From Promethearchaeota archaeon CR_4 (GTDB taxonomy: Archaea; Asgardarchaeota; Lokiarchaeia; Sigyniarchaeales; CR-4), in assembly GCA_001940655.1 (NCBI GenBank), contig MBAA01000131.1, positions 3,197-13,496 of the forward strand: a stretch of DNA of 10,300 nucleotides, written 5' to 3'. Below the pieces are notes generated by a model, which saw nothing but the letters and a program-made list of their open reading frames with translations, did no database searches and was not told where the DNA came from. The translations under genes were made by a program, and so were the position numbers. Positions 1-6,176 of the stretch are shown here, in pieces. Position 1 is the stretch's first letter. Each line of letters opens with the position of its first letter.

Positions 1-1118
1 TTCAGAGATTTCATATTTTTCAAAATGGGTGGTTCTTTGATGAACTGATTATTTCGGAGGTCGAGATGTTGAAGGGATTGCAATCGAGGAAATTCTTCAG
101 ACAGGTGTGATAAGCGATTATTTGCCAGAAACAAGAAGGAGAGGGAATTCAAATTGTAGAGCGTGGTTGGAAGAGTCGATAATTGGTTATTGGAGAGTAG
201 GAGCACCTGTAAATAATATAAATTCTCAATCCTTTGCGGAATATCTCTGAGAACATTTGAAGAAAGGTCAAGCTCAAGGAGTGACTCGCAATTGCCAATT
301 GAGGGAGGGAGTGTTACAAGTGAATTGTGCTGGAGATATAAACTTTGCAGTGTTGTTAGCTTCCCGATGTTTTCGGGAAGAGAATCGAGTTTGTTCTCGC
401 TCAATTTACAGACTTTAAGTAATTTTAGATTATCAAAACTAGGAGGTAACTTTCTTAACTCGTTATGCGCGAGGTTTAACATCTCAAGGAGTTCCAAATC
501 ACCAAATGAAACGGGAAGTTCAGTTATTTTATTGTGTGATAAATCTAATTTCTGAAGTAGATATAAATACGTGAAACTTTCCGGTAAACCCTTCAGATTA
601 TTATTTGACAGCATCAGCTCTTTTAGAGTTTGGAGGTTCCCTAAAGTCTCCTGTACCTTGGTTAAGAGATTGAAACTTAGGTCGAGATATTCTAATAATG
701 GCAGGTTTCCAAGTTTCTCTGGAAGTTCTACTAGCTGGTTATGACTCAGGTCGATTTCTTTAAGATTTCGCAAATTACCAATACTGTTTGGAAGCTTTTG
801 CAACTTATTCTCATTAAGAGAGATTTTTTCGAGGGTTTGAATAAGTCCAATTTCTTCAGGAAGGTCAGTTAATTTATTTTTCCCTAGTGACATATTGACT
901 AGATTTGATAGGTTCCCGATTGTACTCGGAAGTGAAGTTAAGGCATTACTCACGAGATTTAATTTTGTCAGGGATTGTAGTTTCCCGATGGATACGGGGA
1001 GTTCTGTCAATTGATTTCCTGCAAGCCAAGCACGTTGCAAGTAAGTAAGATCACCAAAGTTAGGGGGGAGGATGATAAGATCTTGATTACAGAGGTTGAG
1101 AGCACGCACGTGCCCGCT
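1..1118 (-). repeat. Leucine-rich-repeat array, about 16 units of 23 codons (69 bp)
   Basis: From about residue 513 of the STAND protein the sequence repeats every 23 residues with the pattern LPxxIGxLxxLxxLxLxxNxL, the plant/bacterial-type LRR register. I count about sixteen units before the window edge, most ending in a Leu-Pro step followed by a short helix such as SIGNL. The units differ at the exposed positions between the fixed leucines, as expected for a binding surface, and they are not identical at DNA level. The array continues beyond the left edge. Confidence 0.85.
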
Positions 1119-2654
1119 CGTAGCAGTAAATCCAAAGGTATTCCAGTCAACTCGTTCTAGGAAAGGGATAGGCTTGTGAATTAATTTTTCAAGAGTCGTC
1201 ATTACTTGGTGTTCTGCCGAGCGTAACGCGATTCCGTTGTAACTCACCATTGGAATGTCTTCAACCCCAGGTAATTCCGGAATTTCCAATGAGAGTGCCC
1301 AAGCGATATGCAGTATACTCTCTTTGTCAGGAAGATCGTTCATTTGTTCGTAAATTGCGATCAATTGTTCTTCCCTATCTGTCTTCGATAACTGGTATAT
1401 TCGATAGGCGAGACCAAACCAACCGTGGTAGGGTTTGGTGAGAGCGATTTTCGTACCAATCTCGTTTTCCGTGAGTGTGATGAGACCAACGCTATTTAAC
1501 TTTAAAATAGTCAAAAAATCAATCTCGGAAAGATAGTGACGATCAATTTTCTCCGTCCAAAGTTGGTTCCTATTCGATTTAATGCTCATATATTTCAATA
1601 ATAAGTGGAGTGAAATATCACCTAATGCGCCTAAATCTGTTGGTTGAAGACCTAACCGCGCGAAAAATTTGAGATACAATTGTGGGTCGACAACATCCGG
1701 CATTACATTTTTTATGTAGTATAATTCTGCCGCAATAGCGATCCACAAGGGAGTATCGGCTAGAGTACGTAACGCGCCCGACCACATCGTAGGGGGGGGG
1801 AGGTGATATCGATCAGCCGCGAGTGCAATTTCTTTAGCTGAAAAGTTCGGGAGTACTCCACTCATCAAATGTCCACCATTGTCCCCCTCTCGCCATAAAA
1901 TTTCGGATATTTCTTTATCTGAATTAAAACGACTTCGATCATTCAACCAATCTCGAGGTCGACTTGTAAGGATGATTAAATGTGTCCGTTTTGACTTTAG
2001 TGCGCCTCGGATAAAACGAAAAAATTCTCCAAAGATTGCTGCGCAATCCACTTCACTTGAACAATCATCATAACAATCAAAAATCCAAACAATCGGTTTT
2101 TCAATTATCCCGGTTAAATCGTTTAGTACCAAACCGATGTTTTCTTTTTTACAACCAAAAATAATTCTGAAAAATGGTTCAAGTCCATCTCGCAAGTCGC
2201 AGAAAAATACAGGTTGTTTTCGTGCAACAAAACTGTGAGCCCAGTTAGCGGTTAACCAAGTTTTTCCGTAACCAGTTTCCCCCAATAAAACGAAGAAACA
2301 CCTATTCTTAGAGATATTACTCGAGCGGAAGTGATCGAATAGTTTTTGTGTCTCAACTCGTGGTACGAATTTCGCCAGGTCAAAGTGAATGTCCCCCCAA
2401 CGAGCCGTCGTTGCCCAAGGGACTTGAATTCGACTTAATTCCATCAACTTCGAGAATGAAAGTTGACCCTGCGTCTTTTTAACTACATCATACTCAGAAA
2501 TCTTCTCACACTTCAAACACGAGTAATTGCCGTTCGTAGTCATTTTTTGGGATAAAATTTCCCCACAAAGCGGGCAATGATATTGTTGGCGGATGCTCTG
2601 GCAAAGATGTTCAAATTCTGCCGTAGGAATATCGCCACCGTTGTCCGTTGCCAC
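1..2654 (-). CDS. Zinc ribbon-STAND ATPase-leucine-rich-repeat protein (NLR-like), partial at left edge
   Basis: The frame stays open for about 884 codons and leaves the window, so the C-terminus is missing. Residues 26-50 form a zinc ribbon with CPLC and CLKC pairs (C27, C30, C46, C49). The P-loop is G125-E-T-G-Y-G-K-T132, the Walker B strand is IVWIFD193 followed by D196-D197, and LIILTSR (R232) matches the sensor strand of NACHT/NB-ARC STAND ATPases. A helical region to about residue 510 leads into about sixteen 23-residue leucine-rich repeats. STAND proteins of this layout usually sense a ligand through the repeats and oligomerise on ATP binding; many act in immunity or defence. No enzymatic effector domain is visible at the N-terminus, so the output is unknown. 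The start is uncertain: the only upstream in-frame candidate after the stop is GTG 2654. A run of nine C on the coding strand (1792-1800) keeps frame as written. Confidence 0.88.
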   Translation of the reverse strand, partial: MATDNGGDIPTAEFEHLCQSIRQQYHCPLCGEILSQKMTTNGNYSCLKCEKISEYDVVKKTQGQLSFSKLMELSRIQVPWATTARWGDIHFDLAKFVPRVETQKLFDHFRSSNISKNRCFFVLLGETGYGKTWLTANWAHSFVARKQPVFFCDLRDGLEPFFRIIFGCKKENIGLVLNDLTGIIEKPIVWIFDCYDDCSSEVDCAAIFGEFFRFIRGALKSKRTHLIILTSRPRDWLNDRSRFNSDKEISEILWREGDNGGHLMSGVLPNFSAKEIALAADRYHLPPPTMWSGALRTLADTPLWIAIAAELYYIKNVMPDVVDPQLYLKFFARLGLQPTDLGALGDISLHLLLKYMSIKSNRNQLWTEKIDRHYLSEIDFLTILKLNSVGLITLTENEIGTKIALTKPYHGWFGLAYRIYQLSKTDREEQLIAIYEQMNDLPDKESILHIAWALSLEIPELPGVEDIPMVSYNGIALRSAEHQVMTTLEKLIHKPIPFLERVDWNTFGFTATSGHVRALNLCNQDLIILPPNFGDLTYLQRAWLAGNQLTELPVSIGKLQSLTKLNLVSNALTSLPSTIGNLSNLVNMSLGKNKLTDLPEEIGLIQTLEKISLNENKLQKLPNSIGNLRNLKEIDLSHNQLVELPEKLGNLPLLEYLDLSFNLLTKVQETLGNLQTLKELMLSNNNLKGLPESFTYLYLLQKLDLSHNKITELPVSFGDLELLEMLNLAHNELRKLPPSFDNLKLLKVCKLSENKLDSLPENIGKLTTLQSLYLQHNSLVTLPPSIGNCESLLELDLSSNVLRDIPQRIENLYYLQVLLLSNNQLSTLPTTLYNLNSLSFLFLANNRLSHLSEEFPRLQSLQHLDLRNNQFIKEPPILKNMKSL

Positions 2655-2666
2655 ATCATCGCACCA

Positions 2667-2678
2667 ATTATATTTTAA
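2667..2678. promoter_or_regulatory. TATA-like element between divergent STAND-LRR and phosphodiesterase genes
   Basis: The 48-base gap between the two divergent genes contains TATATTTTAAA, which reads as an archaeal TATA box on both strands (TTTAAAATATA on minus). It is centred about 30 bases before ATG 2703 and about 20 bases before GTG 2654. On the minus strand a purine block (AAGGAGAGGGAG) lies just upstream, where a BRE would be. The layout suggests a shared bidirectional promoter with very short leaders. This is inferred from spacing and composition only. Confidence 0.45.
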
Positions 2679-2702
2679 ACTCCCTCTCCTTTAATATTTC
2701 TT

Positions 2703-3203
2703 ATGAAACGCATTGTAGTAATTGCAGATACGCACCTGGGCCCAGCAGAAGTAGGTCTCCCGCCTGACTTGATTAAAGCTTTGAAAACTGCAGATATCAT
2801 AGTTCATGCGGGAGATTTTACGTGCGGAGATATGCTCAAGTACGTGCAATCGATGGGAGATTTTCGTGGTGTATGCGGAAATATGGATTCAAAGTCAATT
2901 CGTGCAGCATTAGCCGAACGACTAGCATTTGAGGTCGGTGGGGTGAAAATCGGAGTAATCCACGGCGAACAAGGCCCTGTAGGATTCATTGACCGCGTTT
3001 CAAATGCTATGAAAGATTTAGGATGTCAATTGGTCGTTTGTGGTCATACCCATAACGCCTTCATCGAAAAGAGGGAAGAAACAATTTATTTTAATCCCGG
3101 GAGTCCGACTGACAAACGGTTCGCCAAAAAACATACCTACGGTATTGTAGAAATTGCAGAAGATGGTAGGATTAATCCAAAAATAATAGAGGTCAATTTT
3201 TAA
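2703..3203 (+). CDS. YfcE/MJ0936-family metallophosphodiesterase (Vps29-like fold)
   Basis: This 166-residue protein is a compact calcineurin-like phosphoesterase. All metal ligands are visible: D9-x-H11 in the first strand, G37-D38, G59-N60, H87 in VIHGE, and the closing G114-HTH117. Family members of this size hydrolyse phosphodiesters such as bis-pNPP in vitro and need Mn or Ni; the physiological substrate is generally unknown. The same fold was adopted by eukaryotic Vps29, which has lost part of the active site, whereas this copy keeps every ligand and is probably an active enzyme. There is no signal peptide, so it is cytosolic. The start ATG 2703 gives the usual MKRIVVIADTH opening and needs almost no leader. 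The stop is one base from the stop of the convergent CBS gene. Confidence 0.9.
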   Translation: MKRIVVIADTHLGPAEVGLPPDLIKALKTADIIVHAGDFTCGDMLKYVQSMGDFRGVCGNMDSKSIRAALAERLAFEVGGVKIGVIHGEQGPVGFIDRVSNAMKDLGCQLVVCGHTHNAFIEKREETIYFNPGSPTDKRFAKKHTYGIVEIAEDGRINPKIIEVNF

Positions 3204-3204
3204 A

Positions 3205-3618
3205 TTACAATTCAATTCCCAATTCTTCTTTCAATAGTTGCATATGGATGGTAGCTAAGGTTTTTTTCCGGAGAATTCCGATGACTTTGCTGTTTTCGTC
3301 TACGATGCCAAAGCGTTTGTGATTAGAGTTGCCGTATTTTTCCCACATCTCTTTCACTGTCAGACTCTTTGGGACACATTCTAATTTCTTGAAAATAGTG
3401 CTGGATTTGACCTCTAGTGGGTTGCGATTTTCTGCGATGAGTTTGAAAATCGCCCGGTCATCGATGAAACCCACAATATTATCCTCCTTGCCATCGTAAA
3501 TTAAGACAGAACCAACATTTTTATCCCACAATGTTTTTGCGATTACAGAAATCGGCGTGTCAATAGATAATTTGACGAGCTCGCGGCGCATGATCTCCGT
3601 GATTTTAATGACAAGCAC
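3205..3618 (-). CDS. CBS-domain pair protein
   Basis: The protein consists almost entirely of two CBS motifs. The first begins at ITEIMRRELVKLSIDTPI and includes VGSVLIYDGKEDNIVGFIDDRAIF; the second runs from about residue 78 and includes RFGIVDENSKVIGILRKKTL. CBS pairs (Bateman modules) bind adenosine nucleotides and usually regulate a partner; no fused enzyme is present, so it would act as a free-standing sensor. I chose GTG 3618 (137 residues). The frame also offers TTG 3687 (160 residues), but a TATA-like element at 3655-3664 lies inside that extension and would start transcription near 3634, and the extra N-terminus has no CBS character. It converges with the phosphodiesterase gene, one base apart. 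The partner is not evident from context. Confidence 0.82.
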   Translation of the reverse strand: MLVIKITEIMRRELVKLSIDTPISVIAKTLWDKNVGSVLIYDGKEDNIVGFIDDRAIFKLIAENRNPLEVKSSTIFKKLECVPKSLTVKEMWEKYGNSNHKRFGIVDENSKVIGILRKKTLATIHMQLLKEELGIEL

Positions 3619-3654
3619 ATCCGGGTGATTTCTGTAAGGACTTTTCAAGGATGC

Positions 3655-3664
3655 GCATATAAAA
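3655..3664 (-). promoter_or_regulatory. TATA-like element upstream of the CBS gene
   Basis: On the minus strand the sequence CTTTTATATG follows a purine stretch (GAAAA). A start about 26 bases downstream would fall near 3634, which leaves a short leader before GTG 3618. It supports the shorter start of the CBS gene. Confidence 0.4.
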
Positions 3665-3690
3665 GTTTTCGGGGGGAAAAGTTGCAATTA

Positions 3691-3981
3691 TTATTCAATA
3701 TGCAAGACTCGCGCCTCTCCTCCCATAAATTCCTCGGACGCGAGCATTTTCTGAAGGTTATGTTCAAGGAGAACGCAGCCTGAACAAGAGATACCCCATT
3801 TTTCTTTGATCCGTGAATTTGCTTCCTGCAATGCAGCAAGTGCGGTTTGGCAGAATTCCGAGAAAGTGTATTGCCCGATTTCCAAATAATTTTTTACACA
3901 TGTACTTGGATAATAACATGTGAACGGAAACGATAGTCCCGTGCTTGGTGTTATTTCAACATCTATACGACAGGAGGGCAT
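3691..3981 (-). CDS. Small cysteine-containing protein of unknown function
   Basis: I do not recognise this 96-residue protein. It has six cysteines: C4, C22, C28, C44 and the pair C66-S-G-C69 inside WGISCSGCVLL, which could bind metal or form disulfides. The middle (about 36-62) looks helical, and no membrane segment or signal peptide is seen. The start ATG 3981 is well placed: a TATA-like element at 4011-4020 would start transcription about seven bases upstream. It sits upstream of the CBS gene on the same strand, but each has its own promoter candidate. The reading frame is the best one in this interval and has no gene on the opposite strand, which supports it as real. Confidence 0.65.
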   Translation of the reverse strand: MPSCRIDVEITPSTGLSFPFTCYYPSTCVKNYLEIGQYTFSEFCQTALAALQEANSRIKEKWGISCSGCVLLEHNLQKMLASEEFMGGEARVLHIE

Positions 3982-4010
3982 GGTGTTTGGGAAAAAACTC
4001 GGTTTTGATC

Positions 4011-4020
4011 ATATATAGAA
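4011..4020 (-). promoter_or_regulatory. TATA-like element for the cysteine-containing gene
   Basis: The minus strand reads TTCTATATAT here, centred about 33 bases before ATG 3981. The expected start at about 3988 gives a near-leaderless message. Confidence 0.5.
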
Positions 4021-4036
4021 GGGAGCAACTTAAGGT

Positions 4037-4052
4037 TTCTTATAATTAAGAA
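4037..4052. other. Short inverted repeat, TTCTTA-TAAT-TAAGAA
   Basis: Six-base arms TTCTTA and TAAGAA flank a TAAT loop in the 162-base gap (3982-4143) between two minus-strand genes. It lies downstream of the ACT-like gene and just upstream of the TATA element at 4011-4020, so it could be an operator or a weak 3' end signal. The rest of the gap shows no convincing gene. Confidence 0.25.
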
Positions 4053-4143
4053 GAAAATCCGGGCGCTCGACATATTTCTCTTTGATATCCTGAGGGGAAA
4101 CTAGATGCCCAGTTGTATCCAATCATTTGAACGCAGTAAGAAA

Positions 4144-4599
4144 TTACTTATTTTGCTCAATCGGGACTGGCTCGATTATGACATCTATTACTTTAGGAAC
4201 TCGCGAAAACGCATCTTTCACTGCACTTATCGAAATATTTTCCTCGGGTGATAAATGCACGTAACTCTCATAAAAGCATGCTTCAGAGGAGAAACAGAGT
4301 CCTGTTGTGTGCAGAATGTGTTCTGCCAATGTCAATTCTTTCAGCACCTCTGAAATACCTTTAACCAATTCTGGAGAGAATTCCGATAATTTTATGAGTA
4401 TTTTTTCGATATGGGCATCATTACAGGGAAAAAAACTGGCTTTAACGAGATCTTCTCGAGGAACGAAAATCAGTAGAAAGTAATTTCCCTTGTTACCCAT
4501 AATGTCCTTTACATCGACCGGGATCAAATCACACCCGAGAAAATGTTCCTTATTAACAATTTTCCCCACCGAAAGGGGATTCTTATTTGCCACTGACAA
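4144..4599 (-). CDS. Protein with ACT-like C-terminal domain, function unknown
   Basis: The 151-residue protein has two parts. Residues 1-60 contain a hydrophobic strand (NYFLLIFVPRED) and an FFPCND motif. Residues 66-145 run strand-helix-strand-strand-helix-strand: ILIKLSEFSPELVKGISEVLKEL, EHILHTTGLCF, ACFYESYVHLS, SAVKDAFSRV and IDVIIEPV. That order and the opening strand-proline-helix resemble ACT domains, which bind amino acids or other small ligands and often control metabolic enzymes. I infer a ligand-binding role only; the Gly at the usual strand-helix turn is not conserved. The start is TTG 4599 or GTG 4593, both just downstream of a TATA-like element at 4624-4631, so the message may be leaderless. 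No neighbour suggests a pathway. Confidence 0.7.
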   Translation of the reverse strand: MSVANKNPLSVGKIVNKEHFLGCDLIPVDVKDIMGNKGNYFLLIFVPREDLVKASFFPCNDAHIEKILIKLSEFSPELVKGISEVLKELTLAEHILHTTGLCFSSEACFYESYVHLSPEENISISAVKDAFSRVPKVIDVIIEPVPIEQNK

Positions 4600-4623
4600 G
4601 AGGCTTCACCAATAACAGGAATT

Positions 4624-4631
4624 ATCTATAC
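4624..4631 (-). promoter_or_regulatory. TATA-like element for the ACT-like gene
   Basis: The minus strand reads TATAGATA, centred about 29 bases before TTG 4599 and 35 before GTG 4593. A start about 26 bases downstream would be at about 4602, immediately before the coding sequence. Confidence 0.4.
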
Positions 4632-4667
4632 TTGTTAAATATCTTATGCGTTTGCACAATATTTTAA

Positions 4668-5399
4668 TTACGACCGAATAGGGGTTGGTGCTAAATCCTC
4701 GTCTCCCAGGCTCAACTGAAGACTAGCAAGAGTCAGTTGCATATTGAGCATTTCTTGGACTTGGAAGAGGAGGTCGTCTCGGGTAGGTAATCCGCGATTT
4801 TTACATTCCTCTTGGAGTTTTTGCTTTAATGCACTTTTTAATTTATCTTGAGCTTCTAAGTCAAACCGTTGAGATTTAATCCACTTGTCCATCACTTTCT
4901 TGATTTCGATATCTGTTTTCGAAATTGTTTTATATTCAATAGAATAAACGATCTCGCGCTCTTCTTGCGCTTGTTGCGCTCGTTGATAAGATTCCTGTTG
5001 AAAAATGGGACGAACAAGGAGACCCAAGTTCAGAAACAGAGGTCCAGGCGCGAGGGTTTCAAGGGAGGAACTTAAGATATTCAAAATTTTGTCTTTTTGT
5101 TCTAAACCCGCATTTCCTATGTAGATTTCAACGAGACGTAATAATATTGCTTTTTGTAATAGATCCCCAAGATCTGACACCCTATCTGCTATTTGGATTG
5201 TTTCCATTACGCAACGGTGGATCTCCAATCTTAGGGGTTTCAATGTTTGAAATAATGCAAAATATTGCACAAATTCCTTGATAATTATGATACCCGTTTC
5301 CCTATCCTTGGGATTGCTAAAACATTCTTCGAGAATATGCAGTATATCATCTATTTTTGCTGGTTCTATGAAGAATGATAAAAGGTCAGAGAAACTCAT
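4668..5399 (-). CDS. All-helical protein with C-terminal coiled-coil region, function unknown
   Basis: I do not recognise a family for this 243-residue protein. It looks fully alpha-helical: amphipathic helices up to about residue 140, then a charged segment rich in Q, E and K (about 142-215, including RAQQAQEERE and LKSALKQKLQEE) with coiled-coil character, and a leucine-rich end. There is no signal peptide or transmembrane helix, so it is cytosolic. ATG 5399 follows GTGAGG by about nine bases, a plausible ribosome binding site. The gene is divergent from the Rab-like GTPase gene across a 222-base gap, so the two may be co-regulated, and a helical protein beside a GTPase could be a partner; this is inference from position only. 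Confidence 0.72.
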   Translation of the reverse strand: MSFSDLLSFFIEPAKIDDILHILEECFSNPKDRETGIIIIKEFVQYFALFQTLKPLRLEIHRCVMETIQIADRVSDLGDLLQKAILLRLVEIYIGNAGLEQKDKILNILSSSLETLAPGPLFLNLGLLVRPIFQQESYQRAQQAQEEREIVYSIEYKTISKTDIEIKKVMDKWIKSQRFDLEAQDKLKSALKQKLQEECKNRGLPTRDDLLFQVQEMLNMQLTLASLQLSLGDEDLAPTPIRS

Positions 5400-5435
5400 C
5401 GATTATATCCTCACTTCAATGACTCTTATCAACTT

Positions 5436-5446
5436 TTTTAAATTTC
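5436..5446 (-). promoter_or_regulatory. TATA-like element for the helical-protein gene
   Basis: The minus strand reads GAAATTTAAAAAAG, a purine-led A/T box centred about 42 bases before ATG 5399. The expected start is near 5414, leaving a leader of about 15 bases that holds the GTGAGG ribosome binding site. Confidence 0.4.
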
Positions 5447-5542
5447 AAACTTAACCGACATTATTTTCCAGTTATTTTTGGATACGATATTAGTATATTG
5501 CTTTTTTCCCTGAATTGAGAACAATAGGCAGAGGGGGAAAAA

Positions 5543-5552
5543 TTTTTTAAAT
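5543..5552 (+). promoter_or_regulatory. BRE/TATA-like element for the GTPase gene
   Basis: GAGGGGGAAAAA precedes TTTTTTAAAT, a purine block followed by an A/T box as in archaeal BRE-TATA promoters. The expected start near 5574 would give a leader of about 48 bases, longer than for other genes here, consistent with the use of a ribosome binding site. Confidence 0.4.
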
Positions 5553-5609
5553 GCAAAGCAAAAGAATTCGATGGGATAACCCCAAAAAAGCGGTTCAGTG
5601 TTTTTTGTA

Positions 5610-5614
5610 GAGGA
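5610..5614 (+). promoter_or_regulatory. Ribosome binding site deciding the GTPase start
   Basis: AGAGG lies about eight bases before ATG 5622. It is inside the longer frame that begins at GTG 5598 and therefore favours ATG 5622 as the true start. Confidence 0.5.
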
Positions 5615-5621
5615 ACCCTCC

Positions 5622-6149
5622 ATGAACTCAGCGAACTTCAAAATTGTCCTCGCAGGGGACGAAGCGGTCGGTAAAACATGTTTAATCCGGAGACTAATAA
5701 AAGATACGTTTTCCCAAGACTACAAGCCAACTCTCGGTTTTGAAATATTGTTGCACCAAATGCAAATTAAGAGTGTGCCCATCAATTTTGTAATCTGGGA
5801 TATTGCAGGACAAACTGCTTTTGAATCCGTGCGCCAGAGTTATTACAAAGACAGTCGAGGATTCTTACTCGTTTTTAATTTGGGAAATCGCGTGACGCTC
5901 CGCAACCTTGAATATTGGGTTGCAGAAATCAAGGAGAGTTGCCCCACGGCACCCTTCGTAATGCTTGGGAATAAGGTGGACCTACCAGAACATAAGGTAA
6001 CGGAAGGTGAAATGAAGCAAATGGCCCAAAAGTTAGGGGCTATTGATTCAATCTTTACTTCCGCTAAGACGGGACAAGGGGTAATCGAGGCATTTACGCT
6101 ATTAGGGACGGCAATATTACGGCAGTTCGAAGAAAAAACCATTCAATAA
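5622..6149 (+). CDS. Rab-like small GTPase of the Ras superfamily
   Basis: This 175-residue protein is a single GTPase domain. G1 is G12-DEAVGKT19, the switch I threonine is T37 in KPTLGFE, G3 is W59-DIAGQ64, G4 is N117-KVD120 and G5 is T146-SAK149. The glutamine used for GTP hydrolysis (Q64) is present. The blocks YYKDSRGFLLVFNL and LEYWVAEI resemble Rab and related families. Asgard archaea carry many such GTPases, thought to be linked to membrane or cytoskeletal processes. The position equivalent to Ras Gly12 is E14. The C-terminus (FEEKTIQ) has no cysteine for lipidation, so membrane contact would need a partner. ATG 5622 is preferred over GTG 5598 because AGAGG precedes it and the extra eight residues are outside the fold. 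The 7TM-longin gene follows 27 bases later. Confidence 0.93.
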   Translation: MNSANFKIVLAGDEAVGKTCLIRRLIKDTFSQDYKPTLGFEILLHQMQIKSVPINFVIWDIAGQTAFESVRQSYYKDSRGFLLVFNLGNRVTLRNLEYWVAEIKESCPTAPFVMLGNKVDLPEHKVTEGEMKQMAQKLGAIDSIFTSAKTGQGVIEAFTLLGTAILRQFEEKTIQ

Positions 6150-6150
6150 T

Positions 6151-6160
6151 GTATATAAAT
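6151..6160 (+). promoter_or_regulatory. TATA-like element before the 7TM-longin gene
   Basis: GTATATAAAT sits in the short gap after the GTPase stop, centred about 22 bases before ATG 6177. It could drive a leaderless message for the membrane protein in addition to read-through from the GTPase promoter. It also favours ATG 6177 over GTG 6165. Confidence 0.45.
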
Positions 6161-6176
6161 TTAAGTGGTTAAAATT

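Noticed and set aside
360..380. Inverted repeat CTTCCCGA...TCGGGAAG resembling a terminator
   Set aside because: It lies inside the LRR coding region and follows from the codons for LPENIGK.
1780..1810. Suspected frameshift in the STAND-LRR gene at the C homopolymer
   Set aside because: Counting nine C keeps CAC CTC CCC CCC CCT ACG ATG in frame, and the protein stays sensible on both sides.
292..2073. Plus-strand open frames at 292-555, 1250-1441 and 1879-2073
   Set aside because: They are shadows of the STAND-LRR gene; they show no family features and low-complexity translations.
4104..4230. Short plus-strand frame from ATG 4104
   Set aside because: Only about 40 codons, antisense to the ACT-like gene for most of its length, with no promoter or ribosome binding site.
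5438..5641. Minus-strand frame of 67 codons in the promoter gap before the GTPase
   Set aside because: It overlaps the start of the GTPase gene and both promoter candidates, and it has no recognisable features.
5843..6142. Minus-strand 99-codon frame
   Set aside because: It is antisense to the GTPase G3-G5 region and its translation resembles no protein.
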